Shown: positions 1-9,039 of the stretch, piece after piece
How the letters are laid out: each line of letters begins with the position of its first letter
How positions within the stretch are numbered: position 1 is the first letter of the stretch
NCBI RefSeq assembly: GCF_004358205.1
Contig: NZ_SMYO01000028.1
Location: 1-38,682, forward strand
Direction: 5' to 3'
DNA length: 38,682 nucleotides
Source of the DNA: Bacillus salipaludis
Lineage (GTDB): Bacteria > Bacillota > Bacilli > Bacillales_B > DSM-18226
Notes under the pieces: generated by a model
The model's database searches: none
Seen by the model: the letters and a program-made list of their open reading frames with translations, nothing else
What the model was told of the DNA's origin: nothing
Translations under genes and position numbers: made by a program

Positions 1-82
1 CTCCTATTGATTCGCTCGACTTGCATGTATTAGGCACGCCGCCAGCGTTCGTCCTGAGCCAGGATCAAACTCTCCAAGAAAG
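1..82 (-). rRNA. 16S rRNA, 5' end only (partial)
   Basis: The reverse complement reads GAGTTTGATCCTGGCTCAG followed by the conserved GACGAACGCTGGCGGCG stretch, which is the universal 5' end of bacterial 16S rRNA. The gene is transcribed leftward and leaves the window at base 1. The mature 5' end is set at about 82 by analogy with Bacillus, a few bases upstream of the GGAGAG sequence, so it is good to a few bases only. Confidence 0.97.
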
Positions 83-199
83 TTGATATAGCTCATTTGT
101 TACGTTGGCTCATGTTCTCTATATAATAGAAGAAACATGATTATTATTGTTTGTTGACGTTTTTGTTTGTTTAGTTTTCAAAGAACATTTTTTAAAGCA

Positions 200-402
200 G
201 AGTATTAATATATCATCTCATCTTCAACACGTCAATTATTTTTCTAAAATAATTTTTCGTTTGAATCAGCGACGTTTTCTATCGTAACAGAATTACTTAT
301 CAATATCAACTCTTTTTTTCGGAGTGAATTGCTTTTCTGTTCATCGCACTTATTTGTTCGGCGACAAGAAGTAATATTACTAGATTGATATACACAAGTC
401 AA
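200..402 (-). promoter_or_regulatory. Three tandem sigma-A promoters of the left rRNA operon
   Basis: Three promoter-like pairs lie on the minus strand upstream of the 16S gene, each with an exact 17-bp spacer. P1 has TTGACT (397-402) and TAATAT (374-379). P2 has TTGATA (304-309) and TACGAT (281-286). P3 has TTGACG (230-235) and TATATT (207-212). Starts would fall near 367, 275 and 200. Tandem promoters are usual for Bacillus rrn operons. P1 and P3 are strong matches and P2 is weaker. The 83-200 stretch is the leader, and a TTTGAAAACTAAAC-like stretch near 170-183 resembles the usual rrn leader. Confidence 0.75.
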
Positions 403-551
403 CCACTTTTTAAAAAAACTTGAGATTTAGTCTCAAATAATTTTTCTCCAAAAGACCAAATACAATAACAAATTAAAATCACGGATGAAAATTACAAATA
501 TTGGTGATTAATAAAATAATAAATCTTTATCTCATGAAGGGGCAACAGAAC

Positions 552-1316
552 ATGAACCAAATCCCTCCCTTTCGAAGACAAAGGGCGTATCTTTCCCAAT
601 TTACAACAAGTCAACTTCATTTAAAAAACCCTTGGGTTGTTGCCTTTTTTTCCTTTTCCTATCCTGGATTCGGACACCTTATGCAGCACCGGTATATAGT
701 GGGGTTTATTTTGATTCTATGGGAAACCTTTATTAACGGGATGGCAAAGGTAAACCTAGGAATTCTCTATTCCTTATTAGGTAACTTTGACAGAGCCAAA
801 GAAGTTCTAGATGAAAGGTGGTTAATTCTCTATATAGCCATTTATATGTTCAGCATCTGGGACGGATATCGGACCACCATTGACTTAAACAAACAATATG
901 TACTGGCAGACCGTGAGGATGCCCCCATGTTGAATATTAAAATGGGCTCTTGGGATATGAACTACCTGGATAAACGGAAGCCTTGGCTAGCATTAGTCTG
1001 GTCAGCCTTGTTCCCTGGTCTCGGTCATCTTTATCTACATAATGTAGTTTCAGGATTCTTTATTTTTATTTATACCGTCGGGATTTGTTATTACGGCCAT
1101 ATTCTTTATGCGATCCACTTATCAATGCTAGGTGATTTTACACAGGCTAAAGAGACGATCAATATGCAATGGGCACTTTATTTTCCATCCATCTACTTTT
1201 TCATCATTTACGATGCCTATGTTTCTGCAGTTGAGAACAATAAACTGTTCGAAAAAGAAATGGCCGCATATTTACGAAAAAACTATCAAAAGATTCATTT
1301 TAAAACTCCCCTATAA
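552..1316 (+). CDS. Multispanning membrane protein with an internal duplication, function unknown
   Basis: I do not recognise a named family. The roughly 254-residue protein consists of two similar halves. Each half has K-x-PW, then a hydrophobic stretch with PGxGHL and a following GF, then a second hydrophobic stretch, LGxFxxAKE, a W, an IY-x-F-x-I-x-D-x-Y segment and an NK. This indicates an old tandem duplication of a two-helix unit, so about four or more membrane helices. The PGxGHL motif recalls TM2-like small membrane domains, but that is only a resemblance. ATG 552 is preferred because AAGGGG at 538-543 is well placed; a TTG at 501 and an ATG at 534 lack such a site. It is divergent from the rrn operon and followed closely by the next gene, probably as a two-gene operon. 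Confidence 0.75.
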   Translation: MNQIPPFRRQRAYLSQFTTSQLHLKNPWVVAFFSFSYPGFGHLMQHRYIVGFILILWETFINGMAKVNLGILYSLLGNFDRAKEVLDERWLILYIAIYMFSIWDGYRTTIDLNKQYVLADREDAPMLNIKMGSWDMNYLDKRKPWLALVWSALFPGLGHLYLHNVVSGFFIFIYTVGICYYGHILYAIHLSMLGDFTQAKETINMQWALYFPSIYFFIIYDAYVSAVENNKLFEKEMAAYLRKNYQKIHFKTPL

Positions 1317-1331
1317 AGGATTGTGAATACC

Positions 1332-1787
1332 ATGTTAGTAATTGCTACCTACGAAAATTCAATATTTATTGAATTAGCGATTACAGAACTTAAACAAAAC
1401 GGCCTATCGCATGAAAAGATCTTTGCTGCTCCACTTGATAAGAGAGCCGGAAAAAGACAACTGTTTGATACCATCCATAGAGCGGATGGATTGAGTCTAT
1501 TTGACGGTGCAGCAATCCTCGGGACCTGTTTCATGCTACTAGGGTCTATCTATGGATTTATTTTAAAATGGGGCCCGATTATTTGGGGAATTATCGGAGC
1601 AATCTTTGGTCTCTTGTTAGGATTTCTACTGAAACTATTGATTGTAAAAAAAGGGAAAGGAGGGTCAAAAAACATTAGTTCCGAAATTGTCTTGATGATT
1701 CGCTGTGAAGAAGATCAATGGAAAACCGTCGAAAAAATTTTATGGGAAAACGGAGCACTTGGTTTAACTAAATTAGATAAGAATTAG
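1332..1787 (+). CDS. Small membrane protein with a glycine-rich hydrophobic hairpin, function unknown
   Basis: This 151-residue protein has a soluble N-terminal part of about 55 residues (opening MLVIATYENSIF), two closely spaced hydrophobic segments around residues 57-107 rich in glycine, a basic loop (KKGKGG) and a soluble C-terminal tail. The layout resembles general-stress membrane proteins that combine an alpha/beta domain with a glycine-zipper-like hairpin, but I cannot name the family. AAAGGA overlaps the end of the preceding gene and sits 11 bases before ATG 1332. A GTG at 1323 would be too close to it. It is co-transcribed with the upstream membrane-protein gene and ends at a strong terminator. 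Confidence 0.7.
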   Translation: MLVIATYENSIFIELAITELKQNGLSHEKIFAAPLDKRAGKRQLFDTIHRADGLSLFDGAAILGTCFMLLGSIYGFILKWGPIIWGIIGAIFGLLLGFLLKLLIVKKGKGGSKNISSEIVLMIRCEEDQWKTVEKILWENGALGLTKLDKN

Positions 1788-1790
1788 ACA

Positions 1791-1835
1791 AATGCCAACA
1801 AAGACTCAGCCTCTGTTGGCATTTTGATTTTTGGT
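1791..1835 (+). terminator. Rho-independent terminator
   Basis: AATGCCAACA (1791-1800) pairs perfectly with TGTTGGCATT (1814-1823), followed by a T-rich tract. It closes the 552-1787 operon. It may also stop transcripts arriving from the minus-strand aminotransferase gene. Confidence 0.85.
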
Positions 1836-1886
1836 TTTTACAGATTGTCATAACGCCTTTCAACCGAGCGGAGGTTAGACCCCAAA

Positions 1887-3215
1887 CTACCACCCACTAT
1901 ACTCCCTCACCAAATCCAGGTTAATCTTCCCTTTTTCCAAGTCTGAAAAGGCTTGGTCGAGTATAGATACGGCTAATTCAATTTCTTGTTTGGTGATGGT
2001 GAGTGGCGGGGTGATTTCAATAACATTGCTGTGGATGCCTACATAAAAAACGAGCAGACCGAGCTCATAGCAGCGATAACAAATAGCGGCCGTTTTTTCA
2101 GCGGCGGGCTTTTTCGTAACCCTGTCCTCCACCAACTCAACACCAATCGCAAGCCCTTTTCCACGAACATCCCCAATCCACTCATACTTCTCCTGTAGAT
2201 TCTTTAACAGACCAATAAAATATTCCCCATTCACCCTAGCATTCTCAACTAACTGTTCCTCTTGAATAATCTGCAAATTTTCCAGCGACGCCGCACTACA
2301 GACAGGATTCCCGCTCATCGTAAACATATGTACCCCCATGCCTGCATCAAGAATTTCGCGTCTAGCTACAACCGAACTGATCGGCAGTCCGCCGCCAAGC
2401 GACTTACCAAGCACAACAGCATCCGGAACCACTCCACTATGGTCAAACGAAAACCATTTACCCGTTCGTCCAAGCCCCACTTTCACCTCATCAAAAATGA
2501 GGTGAATACCATAGCGCCTGCAGACCCCTTCAAGCCGAGGCAGGAAATCCTCTGGCGGGACAATCAGCCCGCCATCACTCTGAATTCCCTCAACAATGAT
2601 TCCAGCCGTATCACCGGGCGGACAAATCGTCTTAAACACTTCCTGCTCTAAATATCCAATACACTGATCTGTTAGACGATCCGTTACCCCAAATGGCGGT
2701 CGATACGGATTCGGATAAGGAATTTTCACCACATTGCCACTACCGATAAAACCTGCTTGGGCGGGATGCCCAGAAAGCGAAAGCGATCCCATCGTCTGCC
2801 CATGATAAGAACCTATAAAAGAAATCATTCTGGAACGCTTCTTTTCAAGCGGAACCAATTTCGCAATACAATCATTCGCATCAGAGCCAGAATGGCCAAA
2901 CCAAACCTTTTTTGAAAAATCACCCGGTGTTATCTCGATTAATTTCTGAGCCAAAGAAACCATCGTCGACTCAGGAGCCGAAAGCTGTGAAGTAAACGAT
3001 AAGGTATCATATTTTTCTTTAATCGCCTCACCCACACGAGGATGTCCATAGCCAATATTCGCAACCGCCCAACCAGCCGCTATATCCAAATATTCCTTTC
3101 CAGATTGATCTATCACCCGCGTACCCTTCGCAGCCTTTACCGCAATAGGGTAAAAACGAATTTTTAAACTATCCGCAATCACTTGACCTTCTGCCTCAAG
3201 AAACGTGTTTTCCAA
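1887..3215 (-). CDS. Class III PLP-dependent aminotransferase (GABA transaminase / isoleucine 2-epimerase type)
   Basis: The 442-residue protein has the fold-type I class III layout: GYGHP near residue 57, FGHSGSDAND (phosphate-binding region), GSYHGQTMGS, the FDEVKVGLGRTGK block with the PLP-binding Asp, and LGKSLGGGLPIS with the PLP lysine near residue 269. The FTMSGNPVCSAAS block and the C-terminal GW resemble the isoleucine 2-epimerase / 4-aminobutyrate transaminase group, so the substrate could be an omega-amine or an amino acid. In many relatives the Val after DE is followed by Gln; here it is Lys. The start is TTG 3215, with AAGGGGGAG (3221-3229) five bases upstream. That SD overlaps the stop of the regulator gene, so the two are translationally close and form one operon. 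The substrate is not determinable from sequence. Confidence 0.85.
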   Translation of the reverse strand: MENTFLEAEGQVIADSLKIRFYPIAVKAAKGTRVIDQSGKEYLDIAAGWAVANIGYGHPRVGEAIKEKYDTLSFTSQLSAPESTMVSLAQKLIEITPGDFSKKVWFGHSGSDANDCIAKLVPLEKKRSRMISFIGSYHGQTMGSLSLSGHPAQAGFIGSGNVVKIPYPNPYRPPFGVTDRLTDQCIGYLEQEVFKTICPPGDTAGIIVEGIQSDGGLIVPPEDFLPRLEGVCRRYGIHLIFDEVKVGLGRTGKWFSFDHSGVVPDAVVLGKSLGGGLPISSVVARREILDAGMGVHMFTMSGNPVCSAASLENLQIIQEEQLVENARVNGEYFIGLLKNLQEKYEWIGDVRGKGLAIGVELVEDRVTKKPAAEKTAAICYRCYELGLLVFYVGIHSNVIEITPPLTITKQEIELAVSILDQAFSDLEKGKINLDLVREYSGW

Positions 3216-3227
3216 ACCCTCTCCCCC

Positions 3228-4982
3228 TTAAAAGAAAATCTGAAATTTTTTCAGCTTATAATTGAGATTTTGCCTTGAAATCCCCAGCTGTTCCGCCGCC
3301 TTCGTAATATTTCCTTGCGCATGATTCATCGCTTGCTCAATCATGACACGCTCCAGCCTTTCAATCTGCTCAGGAAGACTTCCTGAAAACGACGATAAGG
3401 GTTCATGACTTAAAGTACTCTCTGCCTGCTGAATTTTATTTTTAAAAATAGGCGGCAAATGATTGAAGCCGATGGTCCGCTCATCATAAACAAGGTTAAG
3501 GCAGCCCTCAATAACATGCTCTAGCTGTCTGACATTCCCAGGCCATCCGAAATTCATAAAATAATGAAAAACATCCTGGTCCACCCCATCCACCTGTACA
3601 TCTAATAGATCAGCATGTTTGGTAATAAAGTGATCAATTAATACCCGTAAATCCTCCTTCCGATTGCGCAAAGGCGGAATCACGAGATTCACCACACCAA
3701 GCCGATAATACAAATCCTCACGAAGCCGTTGGTTGGCGATTGCTTCTAACGGTTCCTCATTCATCGTAGCAACGATCCTTACATCAATATCAATTACCTT
3801 TGTCGAACCAAGGCGCTGCACCTTCCGTTCCTGAATCACCCGCAAAAGCTTCGCCTGCAGATTAATGCTCATCGAATTAATTTCATCGAGCATGAGACTC
3901 CCACCCTGCGCTTGTTCAAAAAGTCCCGGACGGTTGACAGCGCCGGTGAAGCTGCCTGCCGTTGTTCCAAACAATAAACTTTCAAGTAAAGACTCCGGAA
4001 GTGCTGCACAATTTTGTGCGATAAACGGTTTATCTTTTCTAGGACTCTCATTATGGATACTCTGAGCAAACAGCTCCTTGCCCGTTCCCGTTTCACCCAC
4101 AATGAGAATATTGGATTTTGACCTTGCCGACCGGCGTGCCTGTTCAACCGATTGAGCCATCTCTCGGCTTGAAAAGATAATGTCCTCAAACTGAAACCGG
4201 GTATTATTTTTCTGCGAAGAGAAAGAATTTGACGATTCCAAATCACCTTTGCCCTGTTTTTGCAGCTGTAAGATAGTATCGGAAAGATGTTTTTGTTCCG
4301 TGATATCTTTTAATATTTCAATGGCTCCCGAAACATTTTCATTCAGCACCAACGGAACCGTTCTGGCTAATGTGGTAATCGCCTTCCCGTGTGAGGAAAA
4401 TTTCGTTTCTCTGTGATGAAGCGTCCTTCTCGTTCGCAGCGAGGTTAATAAGGTACTTGTATTTTCATCGACATTCCAAACATCCTGTACCCTTTTATTT
4501 CGAACCGCCTCAGGTTCCAATGTATCCATCTCACCTGCTTTAAGGTTATAAAAGAGAAGCCTTCCCTGTTCATCAATGACAGAGATCCCTTCTTCTAACT
4601 GATCCAGAATCAAATTAAATAATTGCTTCGTTTTCTTCAATTCCTGAATTTGATGCTGCAGTAACTGAACTTGCGAGATATCCTTCAAAAATAGCAGGTA
4701 CAACTCGTTATTTTCAAAAAATGAGATATTGGCTACTAATTGTTTGGTCCCCAAAAGAATAGAAACTCCTGTTTTCCCCTTCTTTTGAAGGCATTTTTTA
4801 AAATCCTCGGATGGAATCAACTCATATATCGAAGCACCATTAAGCGTAGAAGGACTTTCCGAAAACAAACGCGCCGCCGGACGGTTTAAGGACAAAATCG
4901 TCCCTTGTTCATTAAACAGGATGATACTTTCGAACGAATGATTCCAAACATCTAAAAATGATAAACGAAACTGCTCATCCAC
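3228..4982 (-). CDS. Sigma-54-dependent activator with two PAS domains, RocR-like
   Basis: This is an enhancer-binding protein of about 584 residues. It has two N-terminal PAS-like sensor regions (roughly 12-105 and 125-230), then an AAA+ domain with Walker A GETGTGKE (near 293), GSFTGA in the sigma-54-contacting loop, Walker B LMLDEIN, and WPGNVRQLEHV. The C-terminus is a Fis-type helix-turn-helix (ITKAAEQLGISRQNLNYKL). The central domain resembles B. subtilis RocR. The usual GAFTGA reads GSFTGA. A TTG at 5060 would add 26 residues, but GTG 4982 has a very strong ribosome site (AAAGGGTGGTGATC) and is preferred. The gene is divergent from a sigma-54 promoter at 5231-5248 that it very likely activates. 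The inducer is unknown. Confidence 0.92.
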   Translation of the reverse strand: MDEQFRLSFLDVWNHSFESIILFNEQGTILSLNRPAARLFSESPSTLNGASIYELIPSEDFKKCLQKKGKTGVSILLGTKQLVANISFFENNELYLLFLKDISQVQLLQHQIQELKKTKQLFNLILDQLEEGISVIDEQGRLLFYNLKAGEMDTLEPEAVRNKRVQDVWNVDENTSTLLTSLRTRRTLHHRETKFSSHGKAITTLARTVPLVLNENVSGAIEILKDITEQKHLSDTILQLQKQGKGDLESSNSFSSQKNNTRFQFEDIIFSSREMAQSVEQARRSARSKSNILIVGETGTGKELFAQSIHNESPRKDKPFIAQNCAALPESLLESLLFGTTAGSFTGAVNRPGLFEQAQGGSLMLDEINSMSINLQAKLLRVIQERKVQRLGSTKVIDIDVRIVATMNEEPLEAIANQRLREDLYYRLGVVNLVIPPLRNRKEDLRVLIDHFITKHADLLDVQVDGVDQDVFHYFMNFGWPGNVRQLEHVIEGCLNLVYDERTIGFNHLPPIFKNKIQQAESTLSHEPLSSFSGSLPEQIERLERVMIEQAMNHAQGNITKAAEQLGISRQNLNYKLKKFQIFF

Positions 4983-5116
4983 TTTGATCACCACCCTTTC
5001 CGAAAAATTTCTAAGCGAAAAAAATTTGTCACCCTTTAAAATGTAAGCTCTTTCTACCAAAATATTAACATATTAAAAGATATATAAAACAGAAAATTCG
5101 GTATAGTATTAAAAAT

Positions 5117-5146
5117 AGAAAAATATTTTTCTGAAAAATATTTTTC
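5117..5146. promoter_or_regulatory. Two adjoining palindromes, candidate activator binding sites (UAS)
   Basis: AGAAAAATATTTTTCT at 5117-5132 is a perfect 16-bp palindrome. It is directly followed by a second perfect palindrome, GAAAAATATTTTTC, at 5133-5146. Their centres are 15 bp apart. They lie about 110-140 bp upstream of the predicted sigma-54 start site, the usual range for enhancer-binding activators, and between the regulator gene and its likely target operon. The AT-rich composition means chance palindromes are possible, so binding is an inference. Confidence 0.5.
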
Positions 5147-5230
5147 TTTCAACATTTTTTTGCGGCTAATAGAATTCAACTTTTCCTACAATAGCCTTGA
5201 TTTTACCCAATTCTGAATATTCAAAACCGA

Positions 5231-5248
5231 TTGGCATAAAACTTGCTA
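5231..5248 (+). promoter_or_regulatory. Sigma-54 (-24/-12) promoter of the amidohydrolase-permease-M20-GS operon
   Basis: TTGGCATAAAACTTGCTA matches the sigma-54 consensus TGGCAC-N5-TTGCA/T, with GG (5233-5234) and GC (5245-5246) separated by exactly ten bases. The start would be near 5257, 27 bases before the first ATG, with AAAGGAGG at 5267-5274. The facing enhancer-binding regulator supports the call. Confidence 0.88.
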
Positions 5249-5283
5249 CTATTCTAATGAAACCGTAAAGGAGGAATTAACAA

Positions 5284-6474
5284 ATGATGAAAGTTTCTTT
5301 AAAAAATATTCAAGCAATAGACGTTCATGCACACCCCTACACAAAAAACACAGAACCATACACTCCAGAAGAGTTTGTCAGAAAGCTGTCCCTAGCCGTT
5401 ATTCCAAACCAAATACCTGCCAATTACGAGAGACTACCCAATCAGCCATTCCCTGGAACCAATATGTGGATGCAAATCCTTGTTAAGCGTTTAGCAAAAT
5501 ATTTTTCATGCGAGCCAACCCTTGAAGCGGTAGTCGAGCAGCGCAATGCGAGGGCAGTCGATTTTAAAAAATATACTCACGATCTTTTTTCAGATGCAAG
5601 ACTGACCGGAGTAGTCGGTGATTTTGGTTACCCGCAACCGCCATTAAGCAAAGCAGAATATGCCGACCTTTGCGGAGCCCGTATCTGGGAAATCCACCGA
5701 ATCGAACCTGCCATGGTTCAACTCAGTCAAGAATGCGAATCCTTTGCTGACTTCAACGAAAAATATCGTGCAAATCTGACAGAGGCCTTAAATACAAAAG
5801 GAATCGTTGGACTAAAGTCGATTATTGCCTACAGAAGCGGATTGGAAATCGCTCCCATGGATGAGCAGGCTGCGGCAGCAGAATACGCGGAATTTAAATT
5901 CAATACCCGTGCCGTTGTAAAAAAATTCCGTGACTATTGCCTACATATAGCAATGGAAGAATGTACGAAGACGGACAAAGTCATGCATATTCACACTGGT
6001 GTCGGTGACGGAGAAGTCGTCCTTTCGAAAGCAAGTCCCAGCTTCCTCATCGACATGCTCCGCGATCAAAAATATGAAAATACCAAAGTTCATCTCGTTC
6101 ACGGCGGTTATCCATGGATGGAGGAAGCTGCCTTTATTGTCAGCATCCTGCCGAATGTCTATATGGATATCTCTTTGCAAAATCCTTTCAGCGGCCACGG
6201 GGTGAAACGTATTTTATCTCAAGTATTTGAATTTGCGCCATTTGATAAGGTAATGTACGGCTCTGATGCCTTTACCGTGCCGGAAATGAACTGGATGGGC
6301 GTCCATCTGTTTAAAGAGTCCTTTGAAGAAGTATTAAATTCCTGGGTTGATTCAGATTACATGGATGTCGAAACCGCACAGACCATTGGAGAAATGGTCC
6401 TATACCGAAACTATGAAAATGTTTATCAAAAGTACATGAAGGAGGCTGCTGTATGTCAAACAATAAGCAAATAG
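5284..6474 (+). CDS. Amidohydrolase-2 family metal-dependent hydrolase (FluG N-terminal domain type)
   Basis: The 396-residue protein opens with a metal-binding DVHAHPY (H-x-H) motif near residue 16. Later blocks are HIHTGVGDG, LVHGGYPW and MYGSDAF, which supply the remaining metal ligands of the amidohydrolase-2 (PF04909-like) TIM barrel. This group includes the N-terminal half of fungal FluG and plant NodGS, which are fused to a glutamine-synthetase-like domain; here that partner is a separate gene three positions downstream (9033-10397). A likely role is hydrolysis of an amide or related C-N bond. It is the first gene of the sigma-54 operon, with AAAGGAGG nine bases before ATG 5284. Its 3' end overlaps the permease start by 22 bases. 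Confidence 0.85.
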   Translation: MMKVSLKNIQAIDVHAHPYTKNTEPYTPEEFVRKLSLAVIPNQIPANYERLPNQPFPGTNMWMQILVKRLAKYFSCEPTLEAVVEQRNARAVDFKKYTHDLFSDARLTGVVGDFGYPQPPLSKAEYADLCGARIWEIHRIEPAMVQLSQECESFADFNEKYRANLTEALNTKGIVGLKSIIAYRSGLEIAPMDEQAAAAEYAEFKFNTRAVVKKFRDYCLHIAMEECTKTDKVMHIHTGVGDGEVVLSKASPSFLIDMLRDQKYENTKVHLVHGGYPWMEEAAFIVSILPNVYMDISLQNPFSGHGVKRILSQVFEFAPFDKVMYGSDAFTVPEMNWMGVHLFKESFEEVLNSWVDSDYMDVETAQTIGEMVLYRNYENVYQKYMKEAAVCQTISK

Positions 6475-7823
6475 TGACAGAGATGATTCCGCAAAAGAAA
6501 CTTGGGTTTTGGGCGATTTGGGCTCTTGGAGTAGGGTCCGTGATCGGGGACGGAATCTTCCTCCTGATGGGGCAAGGGATTGCCACAGCAGGTCCAAGCT
6601 CCATCGTTGCCTATGGAATTGCTGGATTATCACAACTTTTCCTTATGATTGCACTTGGTGAACTAGCGGTAGGAATGCCAAATGCCGGGGCCATGTCCCA
6701 TTGGGTCGAACGGTTTATGGGAAGTTGGTGGGGATTTTTGTCCGGATTTGCCTTTGCACTTGGCTGGGTCATTTGCGGCGGCAGCGTCGGAATCGCAATC
6801 GGCAGAATCACCATGTGGTTTTTCCCGCAGCTAAAAGGGGATCTATGGCCCGCGTTTTTTGCCATCCTGTTCTTGACGATTTTCGCGGCATTAAATATTC
6901 TTGGAACCGAAATTGCAGCCAAAACGCAGCTTCTATTAGTCATCATTATGACTGTGGTAATGGCTCTTTTCTCCATCATCGGACTAAAAGATATTAACAT
7001 CCATAATTTCACGCCATTCATGCCACACGGATCAAAAGGGTTTTGGGCAGCCATTCCATTAGGCACCTATGCCTACTTGGGTGCTGTAACCTTAGCAACC
7101 GCTGGCGGCGAGGTGAAAAATCCAAAGGATCTTCCGAAAGCATTGGTATGGTCTAGTATTACCTTCTTAGTTTTGTACACAGCAGCACAGTTTGTCTTAC
7201 AGGGCATTATCCCGTGGAATAAAGTGACCATTGATGATTCGCCATTTACCATTGCAGCCAATCAAGTATTCGGAATTGCCGGTGCTTATATCATGAATAT
7301 GACAGCATGGATTGCTGCAGCAACTTGTTTGCTCATGGGTACCTTATATGCCGCTTCCCGGATTTTTTACGCACAGGCAAAAAGCGGATACCTCCCTGCG
7401 TTCTTCGGACGTCTTCATCCAAAAACAGGTACTCCAGTCAATGGGATTATCGTTGTCTGGGCGGCATCGGTTGCCTTAATTATCTTAGGGATGATCAATC
7501 CGGATTTCCTTTACGTAGAATTATCGAACCAATTGGTATTTGCATGGTTGGTTTCCTGGACATTAGCCTTAATTGCAAGTGTTCTTTATCGAAAAAATGC
7601 AAAATCAGAGGTTCTCCAGCTCCCATGGAAACAGCCGCTCTATCCTTTGTTTCCGATTCTAGGTTTTATTGGAATTGCCATTGTCTTTTACGGCAGTTTC
7701 ATCGGAACTCCAATGACCCTTTTACGCGGCGTCATCTGGATGGGCGTACTCTTTCTTCTGTTTAAAGTTTTCAATAAATCGAGAACCATTTCTACTTCGG
7801 ATAGAAAAAAAGAATCTATGTAA
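6453..7823 (+). CDS. APC-family amino acid/amine permease
   Basis: The 456-residue integral membrane protein has about twelve hydrophobic helices. The first carries the APC substrate-binding motif (GVGSVIGDGIF), and AAATCLLMGTLYAASRIFYA lies in the second half. It probably imports the substrate of the surrounding pathway, an amino acid, polyamine or amide. ATG 6453 lies inside the end of the amidohydrolase gene with AAGGAGG at 6439-6445, so translation is probably coupled. The specificity cannot be read from sequence. Confidence 0.88.
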   Translation: MSNNKQIVTEMIPQKKLGFWAIWALGVGSVIGDGIFLLMGQGIATAGPSSIVAYGIAGLSQLFLMIALGELAVGMPNAGAMSHWVERFMGSWWGFLSGFAFALGWVICGGSVGIAIGRITMWFFPQLKGDLWPAFFAILFLTIFAALNILGTEIAAKTQLLLVIIMTVVMALFSIIGLKDINIHNFTPFMPHGSKGFWAAIPLGTYAYLGAVTLATAGGEVKNPKDLPKALVWSSITFLVLYTAAQFVLQGIIPWNKVTIDDSPFTIAANQVFGIAGAYIMNMTAWIAAATCLLMGTLYAASRIFYAQAKSGYLPAFFGRLHPKTGTPVNGIIVVWAASVALIILGMINPDFLYVELSNQLVFAWLVSWTLALIASVLYRKNAKSEVLQLPWKQPLYPLFPILGFIGIAIVFYGSFIGTPMTLLRGVIWMGVLFLLFKVFNKSRTISTSDRKKESM

Positions 7824-7839
7824 GTGAGAGGATTTTAGG

Positions 7840-9039
7840 ATGATCATAAAAGAGCAAATTAAAGTAAGCGAAGAGGTCACACAAAAGTTAATTGAGATAC
7901 GCCGACATCTCCATCAACATCCTGAATTATCCTTTCAGGAATACAATACCTGCGGGTATATTGCTAGAGTATTAGAAGAATGGGGAATCCCTTATAATAG
8001 AATTGGAGAAACTGGAATTTTTGTTGATATTATAGGCGGGAACAGACAGGGCCCTCATATCGGCATTCGGGCTGATATCGATGCCCTTCCCATTCAAGAA
8101 CAAACCGGGCTTCCTTTTTCATCCGCCAACCAAGGAGTCATGCACGCATGCGGACATGATGGTCACACGACCATTCTCCTCGGAACCGTTTACCAGCTTC
8201 ATAGATTAAGAGACAAAATCTCAGGACGTGTTCGCTGCATTTTTCAACCCGGCGAGGAGGCGGACGGTGCTGCCCAGCAACTCATAGATCTTGGCGTGCT
8301 TGAAACTCCTTCCATAGATGGAATGCTGGCCCTGCACTTATGGCCGCACCTGCCACATGGAACGATTGGAATTAAATATGGGGCCATTACAGCCTCGTGT
8401 GATGATTTTACGATAGAAATTGAAGGAAAGAGCGGTCATAGTGCGAGACCACATCAAGCGATTGATGCCATTACCATCAGCTCGCAGATTATCCAAGCCC
8501 TTCATACACTCGTAACAAAATCTAGTAACCCGGTAGAACCGGTCGTCGTTCATATTGGAAAAATTAACGGTGGGACTGCAAGCAACATCGTCGCCGACAA
8601 AGTGGTTTTGGAAGGAACAACCCGTGCCGTAACCTTTGAAACAAGGAAAAAATTAAAATCACAGCTGATTAATTTATGTGAAAGTATCGCTAAAAGCTTT
8701 GGCGGAAAAGCCAATGTTCACTATAAAGATGGTCATCCACCAGTCATTAACAGTGAGTGGGTCACGAAAGCAGTTGAGGAGTGTGCAGCTGAACTATTTG
8801 GTTCGGAAAAAGTGGTTCAGTTAAAGGAACCATCAATGGGCGCAGATGACTTTGGGACATTTGCCCAAATCGTCCCAAGTACGTATTTCAGACTCGGTAC
8901 AGCGCTCGAAGGAAAACAGGCATTTGATTTGCATCACCCCCAATTTGAATTTGATGAATCCATCATTCCAATCGGGGTGCAGTTATTTACCTCAACCGTA
9001 TTAACGAAACTATCAAGAGGGGTTGAAGAAAAATGTTAG
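7840..9039 (+). CDS. M20-family amidohydrolase / N-acyl amino acid deacylase
   Basis: The 399-residue protein has the M20D arrangement: IRRHLHQHPELSFQE at the N-terminus, GIRADIDALPI, the metal-binding HACGHDGH, QPGEEADG with the catalytic Glu, a dimerisation domain containing GKSGHSARP and NGGTASNIVAD, and a late SMGADDFG. The family includes hippurate hydrolase, IAA-amino acid hydrolase and N-acetyl-diaminopimelate deacetylase, all of which hydrolyse an amide bond to an amino acid. In this operon it may release an amino acid or amine from an acylated substrate or intermediate. GAGAGGA precedes ATG 7840. The stop overlaps the next start by seven bases. Confidence 0.88.
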   Translation: MIIKEQIKVSEEVTQKLIEIRRHLHQHPELSFQEYNTCGYIARVLEEWGIPYNRIGETGIFVDIIGGNRQGPHIGIRADIDALPIQEQTGLPFSSANQGVMHACGHDGHTTILLGTVYQLHRLRDKISGRVRCIFQPGEEADGAAQQLIDLGVLETPSIDGMLALHLWPHLPHGTIGIKYGAITASCDDFTIEIEGKSGHSARPHQAIDAITISSQIIQALHTLVTKSSNPVEPVVVHIGKINGGTASNIVADKVVLEGTTRAVTFETRKKLKSQLINLCESIAKSFGGKANVHYKDGHPPVINSEWVTKAVEECAAELFGSEKVVQLKEPSMGADDFGTFAQIVPSTYFRLGTALEGKQAFDLHHPQFEFDESIIPIGVQLFTSTVLTKLSRGVEEKC

